NCBI GenBank assembly: GCA_964636705.1
Contig: CAZWUJ010000020.1
Span: forward strand, 1-64,000
Length of the DNA stretch: 64,000 bases
Direction: 5' to 3'
From: VXRJ01 sp964636705
GTDB lineage: Bacteria > Acidobacteriota > Vicinamibacteria > Vicinamibacterales > UBA8438
Shown: piece by piece, positions 26,831 through 34,900 of the stretch
How the letters are laid out: each line of letters begins with the position of its first letter
Position numbering within the stretch: position 1 is the stretch's first letter
Made by a program: the position numbers and the translations under genes
The notes under the pieces: model-generated
The model's input: only the letters and a program-made list of their open reading frames with translations
What the model was told of the DNA's origin: nothing
Database searches by the model: none

Positions 26831-28678
26831 TCAGTCGATCTGATACTCCGGTGTGCTCATGATGAGATGGGTCACCATGCGCAGCGGGTCCTCCAGATAG
26901 GTCCGGGCGCGCTGGAGATCCGAGGTTCCGAGCTCCTCCTGCAGGAGTTCGATGAGACCGTCGCGCATCTCCGCCGAGACGGGAATTCGCAGGAACCGCC
27001 CGAGCAGGTGATCGACCGCCTCGGTGGCGGTCGCCGCGCCGGCATCCAGCACCATCCGGGTCATGTCGAAACGGGCCGCGCCGCGCGGGGTCGGAATCAG
27101 CTTGCGACCCGCCTCGGCCCATGCCTTGTAGCCGGAGACGCGGGTGTTGAACAGCTCGTCCCGCTCCAGGGCGGACAGGTCGAACGCGGTCATCTGGGCC
27201 GGATCGCCGTCGATGGCGATGGCCGCGCCGTAGTCGAAGCCGCGCCGCAGGCGCTCGCCCACCAGTCCGTCTCCGGTGGGAGAGAGGAAGTTCGGATCCC
27301 TGAAGTCGATGATGTCCGGGAACAGGTATTGGAAAGCGACGTTGCCGCGCTCCTGCAGAAGCGCCGGCGTTATCCACGACCGCCCCTGCGCCCAGCCCGC
27401 AACCGATGGCGGGTTCAGCAGGTTCTGGCCGAGGGCGACAGTGGTGCGGTTGAAGTCCGGCAGGCCGGGCACGTCCGGGGCGCCGAGCTGTCTCAGCATC
27501 GCAATCACATGCTCGACCGGCCCCTTGACGTGGGCGCCGTAGCTCGCTTCGCTGTAGAAGTCGCGCGACAGGAAGATCGTGCGCAGGAGCGGCTTCAACT
27601 CGTAGTCGTTGTCGCGGAAGACGTCGCCGAGCTCGGCCTGCAACTCGGGTGACGGATCCTCACGGACGAAGAACCGGTAGATCTTGGCCGCGATGTACTC
27701 GGCGGTGACCGGCTGTTCCAGGATGATGTCGAGCACGTCCACGCCGTCGAAGTTGCCGGCGCGGCCGAGGAAGGTCTTGGGGCCGTCGTCGTGCTGCTCC
27801 TCGTTGACCACGAAGTCGAGGTTCACGAAGTTCCAGCCCGTGAACGCGCGCGCCGCCTCCCGAACGTCCTGCTCGGAGTAGTTGCCCACGCCCATCGTGA
27901 ACAGCTCCATGACCTCGCGGGCGAAGTTCTCGTTGGCGGCGCCCTTCACGTTCACGCCCGCGTCGAGGTAGTAGAGCATTCCCGGATCCTGGGCGACGGC
28001 GACCACCAGATCGCGGAAGTTCCCGGTCGCGTGACGCTCGAAGGTTTCGACCTGCAGGAGCATCTTCCGGTAGTCGCGGACCTTGCCCTCGGCGGTGGCG
28101 AAATGGCCGTGCCAGAACAGCGCCATCTTTTCTTCGAGGGGCCGGTTGGTGTCGAGCATCCGCTCCGCCCACCAGTACGCGACGCGCCGGGTCTCCAGCA
28201 CGCTCGCGCGCAGCCAGTAGAAGAACCGGTCGGAAACCGGCTGCATGTGGCGGTTGACGAACTCCGGCTTCACCCGGATGCCCATGCTCTCGCCGCGCAC
28301 CATGGCGCGGTCGGTCGCGGCGGGTCGGCTGGGCGGGAAGTTCATCAGCGACTCGTCCCAGAAGCCGGAGTGCTCGAACGGCGACAGGTGGTCGTTCGGG
28401 ATGTCGTCGTAGTCGACGAGGGAGCGGACCGCCTCTTCCGGCGTCATGTCCGCCAGCCGTTGCACGTCTTCCGGCGTGCCGCTGAATCCCGCGCGCCCCA
28501 GCAGGTGCTCGGCGCGGTCGTAGTTCCAGTCCGCGGGGGAAATGGCGGTCAGGTCCCCCGTCCAGGAAGCGGGCCCCGGATCCCATTCCTGGGCGCTTGC
28601 CGTGGCGGCGCCGCCGCCGACAAGAAGCGCCAGCGCGGCGGCGGCAACCACGGTGGAACGGCGGTGTCGAGTCGGCAT
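26831..28678 (-). CDS. DUF1800-family exported protein
   Basis: A 615-aa protein with a signal peptide (1-28, ending ASAQ) and a DUF1800 body. Family landmarks are AEHLLGRAGFSGTPEDVQ, MALFWHGHFAT, DYRKMLLQVE, LYYLDAGVNVKGAANENFAREVMELFTMGVGNY, and REAARAFTGW. DUF1800 proteins are large helical exported proteins found beside DUF1501 proteins; a metal- or polymer-related role has been proposed but is unproven. GGAGGAG touches an upstream ATG (28687), while this ATG has the same element at eight bases, so this start is preferred. It is first in a two-gene operon with DUF1501. Confidence 0.9.
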   Translation of the reverse strand: MPTRHRRSTVVAAAALALLVGGGAATASAQEWDPGPASWTGDLTAISPADWNYDRAEHLLGRAGFSGTPEDVQRLADMTPEEAVRSLVDYDDIPNDHLSPFEHSGFWDESLMNFPPSRPAATDRAMVRGESMGIRVKPEFVNRHMQPVSDRFFYWLRASVLETRRVAYWWAERMLDTNRPLEEKMALFWHGHFATAEGKVRDYRKMLLQVETFERHATGNFRDLVVAVAQDPGMLYYLDAGVNVKGAANENFAREVMELFTMGVGNYSEQDVREAARAFTGWNFVNLDFVVNEEQHDDGPKTFLGRAGNFDGVDVLDIILEQPVTAEYIAAKIYRFFVREDPSPELQAELGDVFRDNDYELKPLLRTIFLSRDFYSEASYGAHVKGPVEHVIAMLRQLGAPDVPGLPDFNRTTVALGQNLLNPPSVAGWAQGRSWITPALLQERGNVAFQYLFPDIIDFRDPNFLSPTGDGLVGERLRRGFDYGAAIAIDGDPAQMTAFDLSALERDELFNTRVSGYKAWAEAGRKLIPTPRGAARFDMTRMVLDAGAATATEAVDHLLGRFLRIPVSAEMRDGLIELLQEELGTSDLQRARTYLEDPLRMVTHLIMSTPEYQID

Positions 28679-28844
28679 GGGTCGCATCTCCTCCGTCCGG
28701 CGGTCCATCCACCTGGGACAGACGCACTTCCACCCGCCGGAATCTCCATTGTGGACGCCCACGTGGTTTTGTCAAGGGAGGCGATTCATCGATGGCCCGC
28801 GGTCTCGCCAAATTGTCCCGGGCCGGCGGGCGCGACGCTGCCCG

Positions 28845-29583
28845 TCACTCGGCCGGTTCGATGCGCAGCAGGGCCGCGTCGCCGCCGTTCGGGTCGATGG
28901 AAAGGAACACGCCCCCCGTCAGCACGTACAGCAGGCCGTCGGGACCCTGCCTGACGTCGCGGTGCGCCGCCGGAGGTCAGCCAGCAGCCACTCCCGGCGG
29001 AACTCCAGGCCCTGGCGGTTGAACTCGATCCGTTCCAGGTGACCCGTCCGTTCGACTCGGCCGACCATCAGCGATCCGACGAACAGGTCGCGGACCTCCG
29101 AGAGCGCCCCGCCCTCCAGGCGCCCGCGAGCCAACGCGACCCGCGACCCGTCGTCGACGGGCTTCGAATAGGTCAGGTAGACGAACCGGTTGTTGGCGAA
29201 CTCCGGGTGGACGGCGACGTCCATCAGCCCCGAGAGCGGAGATCCGGTGAAGACCTCGGGCATGCCGGCGATCGGGTCCGGGTCCAGTACGCCGTCGCGG
29301 ATCCGCCGCAGCGACCCCAGGCGCTCGGTGACGAGCAGGCTTCCGTCCGGCAGAAATGTCAGGCCCCGGGATAGGTGAGCCCCTCGGTAACGACGGCCAC
29401 CCGGATCCGCTGCCCAGACGCGGTGTCGTACTCGCGTGGACCGTCCGGGAACGGGACGGCCGGGATGCCCTCGGCCGTGAACGGCTCGGGCTCGGGGTCC
29501 GGATCGTCCTGCTGTGCGCCGGGGGCGGTCGAGCAGACGAGCGCGAGCAGAGTCGCGGCGAACAGCGTGGTCGGTCTCTTCAT
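28845..29583 (-). pseudogene. Decayed soluble aldose sugar dehydrogenase (YliI/sGDH-like)
   Basis: The gene begins with an intact signal peptide (MKRPTTLFAATLLALVCS, ending GAQQ) and the propeller start IRVAVVTEGLTYP. A frameshift near 29365 moves the frame to GLTFLPDGSLLVTERLGSLRRI, then HPEFANNRFVYLTYS, and on to VRDLFVGSLMVGRV. Intact relatives have about 140 more residues between the first LFVG-like strand and the C-terminal GNLFVGSL strand, so the middle blades are deleted. A second frameshift near 28965 leads to RDVRQGPDGLLYVLT and a stop at 28845. The catalytic His and most PQQ contacts are lost. Confidence 0.7.
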
Positions 29584-29710
29584 GGTTGTGCCTCCGGCGG
29601 TCGCCCGCGGCCACCGGCCCATGCTATCCGACAACCGTGAACGTCAAGTACGGACTCGCGGGGTTTCTGGAGTGATAATCAACGGGCATCAGAAGCGAGA
29701 GGAGGGCGCC

Positions 29711-31489
29711 ATGCTCACATCCGGCTTGCCGACGTTCCGATTCCACCGGGCGTTCCCCGTGTGGGGACTTGCCGCCGCGCTCGTGGCCGCCGCCGGGCTG
29801 GCGGGATTCGCGCAGGAAGCCGATCGCATCCGGCCGGTGACTGACGCGGAGCTTCAGGAGCCGAGTCCGGACGAGTGGCTCATGTGGCGCCGGACGCACA
29901 ACGGCTGGGGTTACAGTCCGCTCGACCAGATCAACCGCGCCAACGTCGCCGACCTCCAGATGGTCTGGACTCGCGGCATGGGGGAGGGGCGGCAGCAGGG
30001 CACGCCGCTCGTGCGCAACGGCGTGCTGTTCATGCCGAACCCGCGCGACATCATCCAGGCGATCGACGCGGTGACCGGCGACCTGATCTGGGAATATCGC
30101 CGCAACCGCCCGGACGACCTGGGCGACTACATGATCGGCAGCCTGATCGACACGAACCGCAATCTCGCCATCCATGGCGAACTGATCATCAATACCAGCA
30201 TGGACGACTACCTCTACGCGCTGAACGCCGAAACCGGCGCCGTGGCGTGGGAGACGCAGGTCCTCGACTACACCGTCAACCCGGCAAACCAGACCTCCGG
30301 ACCGATCGTTGCGAACGGCAAGGTGTACTCGGGCCGGAGCTGCGACCCGCGAGGCGGGCCCAACGGCTGCGTCATCACGGCGCACGATGCGGCAACCGGC
30401 GAGGAACTATGGCGGCGCCGGCTCATTCCGGCCCCCGGCGAACCGGGCAACGAGACCTGGGGCGACGTACCGTTCGAGGAGCGCGGCCACGTCGGCTCGT
30501 GGATGGTGCCGAGCTACGACCCGGAGCTGAATCTGGTCTACGTCGGCACGTCGGTCACGTCGCCCGCGCCCAAGTTCATGCTGGGCGGAACCGATCTGGC
30601 GCATCTCTACCACAACTCGACGCTCGCCCTGCACGGCGACACCGGCGAAATCGTCTGGCACTACCAGCACATGAACGATCACTGGGATCTCGATCATCCG
30701 TTCGAGCGGATCCTGGTCGACACGGCGGTCCGCCCGGACGCGTCGGCCGTGAGCTGGATCAATCCGCGCATCCGGCCGGGCGAGGAACGGCGCGTCGTCA
30801 CCGGCATACCCGGCAAGACCGGGATCGTCTACACCCTCGACCGCGCGACCGGCGAGTTCCTGTGGGCGACGCCTACCATCACCCAGAACGTCGTGAGCGG
30901 CATCGACGGCGCGACCGGCGACGTCACGGAGAACGCGGAGCTCATCTTTACTTCCAGCGGCCAGCAGGTGCTCGCCTGCCCGCACGCGAGCGGCGGCAAG
31001 GACTGGGAAGCGGGCGCCTATTCGCCTCTCACCAACCTGATGTACATGCCGCTCCGTAACGTCTGCGCTCGGATGATGGCGGAGGATCCGGATCAGCGGA
31101 CCAACCGGCTGTACGCCATCGCCTGGAAATCGCAGCTCGCGCCCGGCTACGAGGATGTGGGGAGCGTGCAGGCGATCTCGGCGGAGACCGGCGAGGTGGT
31201 GTGGAACTACCAGCAGCGCGCCGCCACGATGTCACTGGTGACGACCGGAGGCGGCTTGGTCTTCGGCGGCGACGTGAACGGGCGCTTCCGGGCCTTCGAT
31301 CAGGAGACCGGCGACATACTCTGGGAGGTCAACCTCGGCTCGCCGATCTCCGGTTTTCCGATCAGCTACGCGGTGGACGGGCGGCAGTACGTCGCGGTCA
31401 GCACCGGCACCGGGCGCTTTCTGGATCTGACGCCGGAGCTGCGTCCGAGCAGCGTCCCGAACCTTTTCGTCTTTGCACTGCCAGAATGA
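29711..31489 (+). CDS. PQQ-dependent dehydrogenase, eight-bladed propeller (copy 3)
   Basis: A 592-aa secreted quinoprotein. A signal peptide covers about 1-35 (WGLAAALVAAAGLAGFAQ). Blades include IDAVTGDLIW, LNAETGAVAW, LHGDTGEIVW, ISAETGEVVW and FDQETGDILW. NDHWDLDHP provides the Asp at the usual catalytic place, and a CxxxxxxxxC pair (CDPRGGPNGC) may form a loop disulfide. Like copy 1, it lacks the vicinal Cys pair. The closest visible relative in the window is copy 1. GGAGGG lies just before the ATG. It diverges from the decayed aldose dehydrogenase gene. No partner cytochrome is adjacent. Confidence 0.87.
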   Translation: MLTSGLPTFRFHRAFPVWGLAAALVAAAGLAGFAQEADRIRPVTDAELQEPSPDEWLMWRRTHNGWGYSPLDQINRANVADLQMVWTRGMGEGRQQGTPLVRNGVLFMPNPRDIIQAIDAVTGDLIWEYRRNRPDDLGDYMIGSLIDTNRNLAIHGELIINTSMDDYLYALNAETGAVAWETQVLDYTVNPANQTSGPIVANGKVYSGRSCDPRGGPNGCVITAHDAATGEELWRRRLIPAPGEPGNETWGDVPFEERGHVGSWMVPSYDPELNLVYVGTSVTSPAPKFMLGGTDLAHLYHNSTLALHGDTGEIVWHYQHMNDHWDLDHPFERILVDTAVRPDASAVSWINPRIRPGEERRVVTGIPGKTGIVYTLDRATGEFLWATPTITQNVVSGIDGATGDVTENAELIFTSSGQQVLACPHASGGKDWEAGAYSPLTNLMYMPLRNVCARMMAEDPDQRTNRLYAIAWKSQLAPGYEDVGSVQAISAETGEVVWNYQQRAATMSLVTTGGGLVFGGDVNGRFRAFDQETGDILWEVNLGSPISGFPISYAVDGRQYVAVSTGTGRFLDLTPELRPSSVPNLFVFALPE

Positions 31490-31568
31490 GGCATCTGGTC
31501 CGAGCGATAGTCCAGTGACGTAGGTCGCATAGGGTGCATCGCGCCTTCCTCCGCCTGAACGACACCGG

Positions 31569-31582
31569 ACTATACTGCGGCA
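31569..31582 (+). promoter_or_regulatory. Candidate promoter motif with TATACT -10 (copy 2)
   Basis: Exact second copy of the 14-bp string at 7035-7048. TATACT (31571-31576) stands 68 bases before the first ATG of the small two-gene unit that follows. The -35 region is poor. Confidence 0.38.
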
Positions 31583-31643
31583 GGACGAGCGGACGCAGGG
31601 CACTCCGGCGTTGTGATTGCATCACGACGCCAACGTCAGCAGA

Positions 31644-31871
31644 ATGGCAGTGATGCGGCCACCGGAAGATCGCGGCGTCGATTGGACCGGTGTCCGGCCG
31701 GACGACTCACCCATCAGGCCACTCGACAGTCAGTCGTTTCCGGCGCGCCTGCGGATGCTCAGCGAGCGCGTCCGCGACCTGACCTTGCTTCGCCAGGCTC
31801 GGACGGAGCGGCACACGCATGAAGAGCGGCTTCCTCGAGATCCTGAATGCGCTTCACGACCGTCACGTTGA
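31644..31871 (+). CDS. Small protein preceding a nucleotidyltransferase (possible partner)
   Basis: A 75-aa reading frame. It begins MAVMRPPEDRG, has a DWTGVRPDD turn and an Arg/Leu-rich helix (ARLRMLSERVRDLTLLRQARTE). The end overlaps the nucleotidyltransferase gene by 53 bp in another frame. Small helical proteins of this size often precede AbiEii/MNT-type nucleotidyltransferases as partner or antitoxin. The candidate promoter motif upstream and the position support it; no family match is recognised, and the C-terminal part could be overlap artefact. Confidence 0.35.
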   Translation: MAVMRPPEDRGVDWTGVRPDDSPIRPLDSQSFPARLRMLSERVRDLTLLRQARTERHTHEERLPRDPECASRPSR

Positions 31872-32313
31872 ATACGTGATTGTCGGTGGAGTCGCCGCCG
31901 CTCTGCACGGCGGTTCGCGCGTGACCTTCGATCTGGATCTCGTGCCCAGTCTGGCGCCCGCTTCCTGGCAGGCCGCGGTCGACCTGCTGTGGTCACTCGG
32001 AGCCCGCCCCCGTATTCCGGAACCCGTTGAGCGGATCCGTGATGTTGAGCACGTCCGTCGCTGGCGGCAGGAGAAGGGAATGCTGGCACTGAACTTCCAG
32101 TCAGCGGACGGCGGCACGGAAGTCGACCTGTTGGTCGGCGAAAGCGATGCGTTCGACCAACTCAGGCGGCGCGCGATCGAGGTGACGGTCGATCAGCGCA
32201 CGTTCTTCGTGGCGTCGATCGACGACCTCATCTCCATGAAGCAGCGTGCCGGCAGACCGCAGGACCTGCTGGATATCGCCGAACTGCGCAACATCCAGAA
32301 ACGGCTGGACTGA
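31819..32313 (+). CDS. AbiEii/MNT-type nucleotidyltransferase-like protein
   Basis: A 164-aa protein of the DNA polymerase beta-like nucleotidyltransferase superfamily. VIVGGVAAALHGGSR (about 19-33) is the GG-S/G motif region, and FDLDLV (about 36-41) provides the paired Asp residues; VDLLVG gives the third acid. SIDDLISMKQRAGRPQDLLDIAEL is the typical C-terminal helical part of AbiEii/DUF6036-like members. Related proteins act as toxins or stand-alone enzymes that transfer NMP to RNA or protein. It converges on the thioester reductase-sulfotransferase gene. Without a secure partner its toxin role stays open. Confidence 0.74.
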   Translation: MKSGFLEILNALHDRHVEYVIVGGVAAALHGGSRVTFDLDLVPSLAPASWQAAVDLLWSLGARPRIPEPVERIRDVEHVRRWRQEKGMLALNFQSADGGTEVDLLVGESDAFDQLRRRAIEVTVDQRTFFVASIDDLISMKQRAGRPQDLLDIAELRNIQKRLD

Positions 32314-32358
32314 GCCAGGAGGGGCGGGGGCGCGTTCCGATTCCCCACGGCTACCAGG

Positions 32359-34860
32359 TTATCCGGTGGATTGGCCCCGCGCGGTGATGAAGTCGAGATA
32401 CGGCGCGAAAGCGGCGTCGACCCGTTCTGCCGTGAGGCCGTAGTCGTCCAGGCGGTATTGATGCCGCGCTTGACGCCGCCGCCGCTCCGCCTGCTTCTGC
32501 AGCCATTCGTCCATTCGATCGAGGGCGGCCGGCTCGAGCCGCCAATCGAACCGGTTGTATATCGTTCGCACGACCGCCAGCGGGTCTCGAACCAGATCGA
32601 CGTACTCCACATCGATCCAACGGTCCGCCAGTTCCCTGCGGCCGATCCGGAACCGCGTGGCCCGGTTGAGCATGTCGCTCATGAAGTCCAACTGTTCCTC
32701 GCCGATCTCGTGCCGCGCAAACGGCTCCAGGATGCCCGAACGGGCCCGCTCCACCAGGCTGTTCCACGAACCCATGACCTCGGCCGGAGCGCGGTGGGTC
32801 TGGATGAAGAGCGCATCCGGGTAGGTCTCGATCAGGGTCCCCAGTTCCCTGAGATGAAAGGGCATCTTGAAGAGCCACTGTCCACTTCCCTCAGCGGAGT
32901 CCCGGCGGCGTTCCCAGGTGAAGCGCTGCACGATGCGGCGGTGGTGAGCATACGCGTGCCTCGCGCCGGTTTCGGCCAACCAGCGAGCGTAGTCCGGCAG
33001 ACGAAACCGGACCACGGTGGTCCACGTCGCAAACGCCAACCGCAACAGCGGAAAGTCCTCCTCCGGTTCATCGATATCGAAGTCGTGCACGCCGCTGAAG
33101 CTCTCGACCGCTCCCGCCGCTTCGAACATGTCTTGCAGGGCCGCCCGTCGAAGGTCCGCGGCGCCGGCGGAGACTCCGCCGCCCTCTCTCGGCGGGCCGG
33201 CCGGTGCGAAGCACTCGTAGGTCCGCAGCGTCCAGAAACGCGGATCCCGCGCCATCAGCCGGTGCAGAAGCGTCGTTCCGGAACGATTGATCCCCACGAT
33301 GAAGACCGGCCGAACTACCTCCTCCCGCCCGATCTCCGGATGTTCCCTCCGCTCGCGGGCGAGCGCCGCGTTGTTGCGCAACAAACGGCTAAGCTCGAAG
33401 ACCAGCAGACTCCGCCGCTCCTTCCGTAACCGGACCTCCGGCGCCCTCAGGCACTCCACCAACCGTTCGAGGCCCTGGCGCATCCACGGGGGATAGGCCT
33501 GCTCGAAGCCCACGCCCGCACGGTCGGCGTAGCGTCTCGCCTGCGAGATCAGGCATTCGAAGTCCAGGCGGCTCTCCGCTGAGGGATACGACCGTCGGTC
33601 GTGAGGTCGCTCCACCCACTCGCCCAGGCGGGTGAGCACCGTCAACACGCCGGGCCACTCGATCGCGGCCGGACAGTCCTCCCGCATTGCCCGGTCACAG
33701 ACCGGCAGGGCGCCGCTCGTATCCCTTTCCCCGAACCAGTACGGGGCCGCGTGGTCGAGCAGCGCCCACTGCCCATGGAGGGCCGAGCGTTCGCCCCGCG
33801 CCTGGCACGCGCGCTTGAACGACGGATAGGGCGCCTCCGGCCAGTACCACCCGAAGTCGGCCGGTTCCAGCTCGTGCAGGGCGGGACGCGAATCGCAGCA
33901 CTGATAGATGGTGTGACGACGTTGCGGGTTCCTCGAAATGGCCGTGCAGATTCGGGTCAGCACGTCGACAGGCTCGTGCACCCGCTGCATCGAGAACCCT
34001 TGCGGCAGCATGCCGACCTCAATCACCGCCGCCACGACCCTGGTGACGATGTCCTCCAGCCTGACGGCCCCGGTGCTCGCCCCTCCGGCAATCGGCAACC
34101 GGAAGATCCCCACCGGCAGACCCGCCGCGCCCGCGGACAGCAAGGCCTGCTCGACGACCAGCTTGCTCCACGGATAGCCCAGCGCGCCGACGGGGAACTT
34201 CCTCTTCATCTCCTCGAGGTCCGGCTGCATCTGGTGATCGATGCGACGGCCGGCGAATTCCCTGCCGAACAGGAAGAAGTACTGCGGGAACACGCCCATC
34301 GACGAGGTGAAGAACAGGTGCTTGAGGCGCGTGCGCAGGCACAGCTCCAGAACGTTGCGCACGCTCAGGGTATTGACCTTCCGCAGGGCGAGGTACGGAA
34401 CGGTGATGGCAACGCTCGCGGCGACGTGGTATACGGCGTCCACGCGGTGACACAGGTCGTCGAACGCGCCCTCGCTCAAACCGAGCCGGGCATCGCAGAC
34501 GTCTCCGACCACGACGCGCAAACGCTCCGCGAACCGGTCTTCCCAAAGATCGGCTTCTTCCAGGGCCGCCCGCAAGCGCTGCAGGCCATGGGCTTCGTGT
34601 TCCGCCCGAACCAGGCAATGCACGACGAGGTCGTCGTCCTCCCGCAAGAGGTCGCGCAGCAGGAAACGCCCGACCAGACCGGTCGCGCCCGTCAGGAGGA
34701 CTTCCCGAAAGGATGCGGGAGACACCGCATCGGCGAGCGTCCCCCGGCCCATGGCGTCCTGCGCGAACCGCCGGAGCATCGCGAGGTCCTTCTCGCACTG
34801 CATCGGCAACGTACCCGCCAGAGGGGCCACCGGCGCGGTGTGCACCGTGATGCGGGTCAT
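32359..34860 (-). CDS. Thioester reductase-sulfotransferase fusion protein
   Basis: An 833-aa two-domain enzyme. Residues about 50-380 are a thioester-reductase SDR domain: TGATGLVG (57-64) binds NADPH, TSSMG gives the Ser, and YPWSK (229-233) the Tyr-Lys pair. Such domains reductively release carrier-bound acyl chains as aldehydes or alcohols. Residues about 510-800 are a sulfotransferase: RPVFIVGINRSGTTLLHRL (517-535) is the PAPS 5'-phosphosulfate loop, and IQTHRAPAEVMGSWNSL the 3'-phosphate region. The middle (380-510) is helical. GGAG supports the start. It lies 40 bp after the radical SAM gene, last in the PKS operon. It likely releases and sulfates the PKS product. Confidence 0.86.
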   Translation of the reverse strand: MTRITVHTAPVAPLAGTLPMQCEKDLAMLRRFAQDAMGRGTLADAVSPASFREVLLTGATGLVGRFLLRDLLREDDDLVVHCLVRAEHEAHGLQRLRAALEEADLWEDRFAERLRVVVGDVCDARLGLSEGAFDDLCHRVDAVYHVAASVAITVPYLALRKVNTLSVRNVLELCLRTRLKHLFFTSSMGVFPQYFFLFGREFAGRRIDHQMQPDLEEMKRKFPVGALGYPWSKLVVEQALLSAGAAGLPVGIFRLPIAGGASTGAVRLEDIVTRVVAAVIEVGMLPQGFSMQRVHEPVDVLTRICTAISRNPQRRHTIYQCCDSRPALHELEPADFGWYWPEAPYPSFKRACQARGERSALHGQWALLDHAAPYWFGERDTSGALPVCDRAMREDCPAAIEWPGVLTVLTRLGEWVERPHDRRSYPSAESRLDFECLISQARRYADRAGVGFEQAYPPWMRQGLERLVECLRAPEVRLRKERRSLLVFELSRLLRNNAALARERREHPEIGREEVVRPVFIVGINRSGTTLLHRLMARDPRFWTLRTYECFAPAGPPREGGGVSAGAADLRRAALQDMFEAAGAVESFSGVHDFDIDEPEEDFPLLRLAFATWTTVVRFRLPDYARWLAETGARHAYAHHRRIVQRFTWERRRDSAEGSGQWLFKMPFHLRELGTLIETYPDALFIQTHRAPAEVMGSWNSLVERARSGILEPFARHEIGEEQLDFMSDMLNRATRFRIGRRELADRWIDVEYVDLVRDPLAVVRTIYNRFDWRLEPAALDRMDEWLQKQAERRRRQARHQYRLDDYGLTAERVDAAFAPYLDFITARGQSTG

Positions 34861-34900
34861 TCGCTCCGTCTCCGGGAATGGGGGTTCACCGGGCCGGTCG

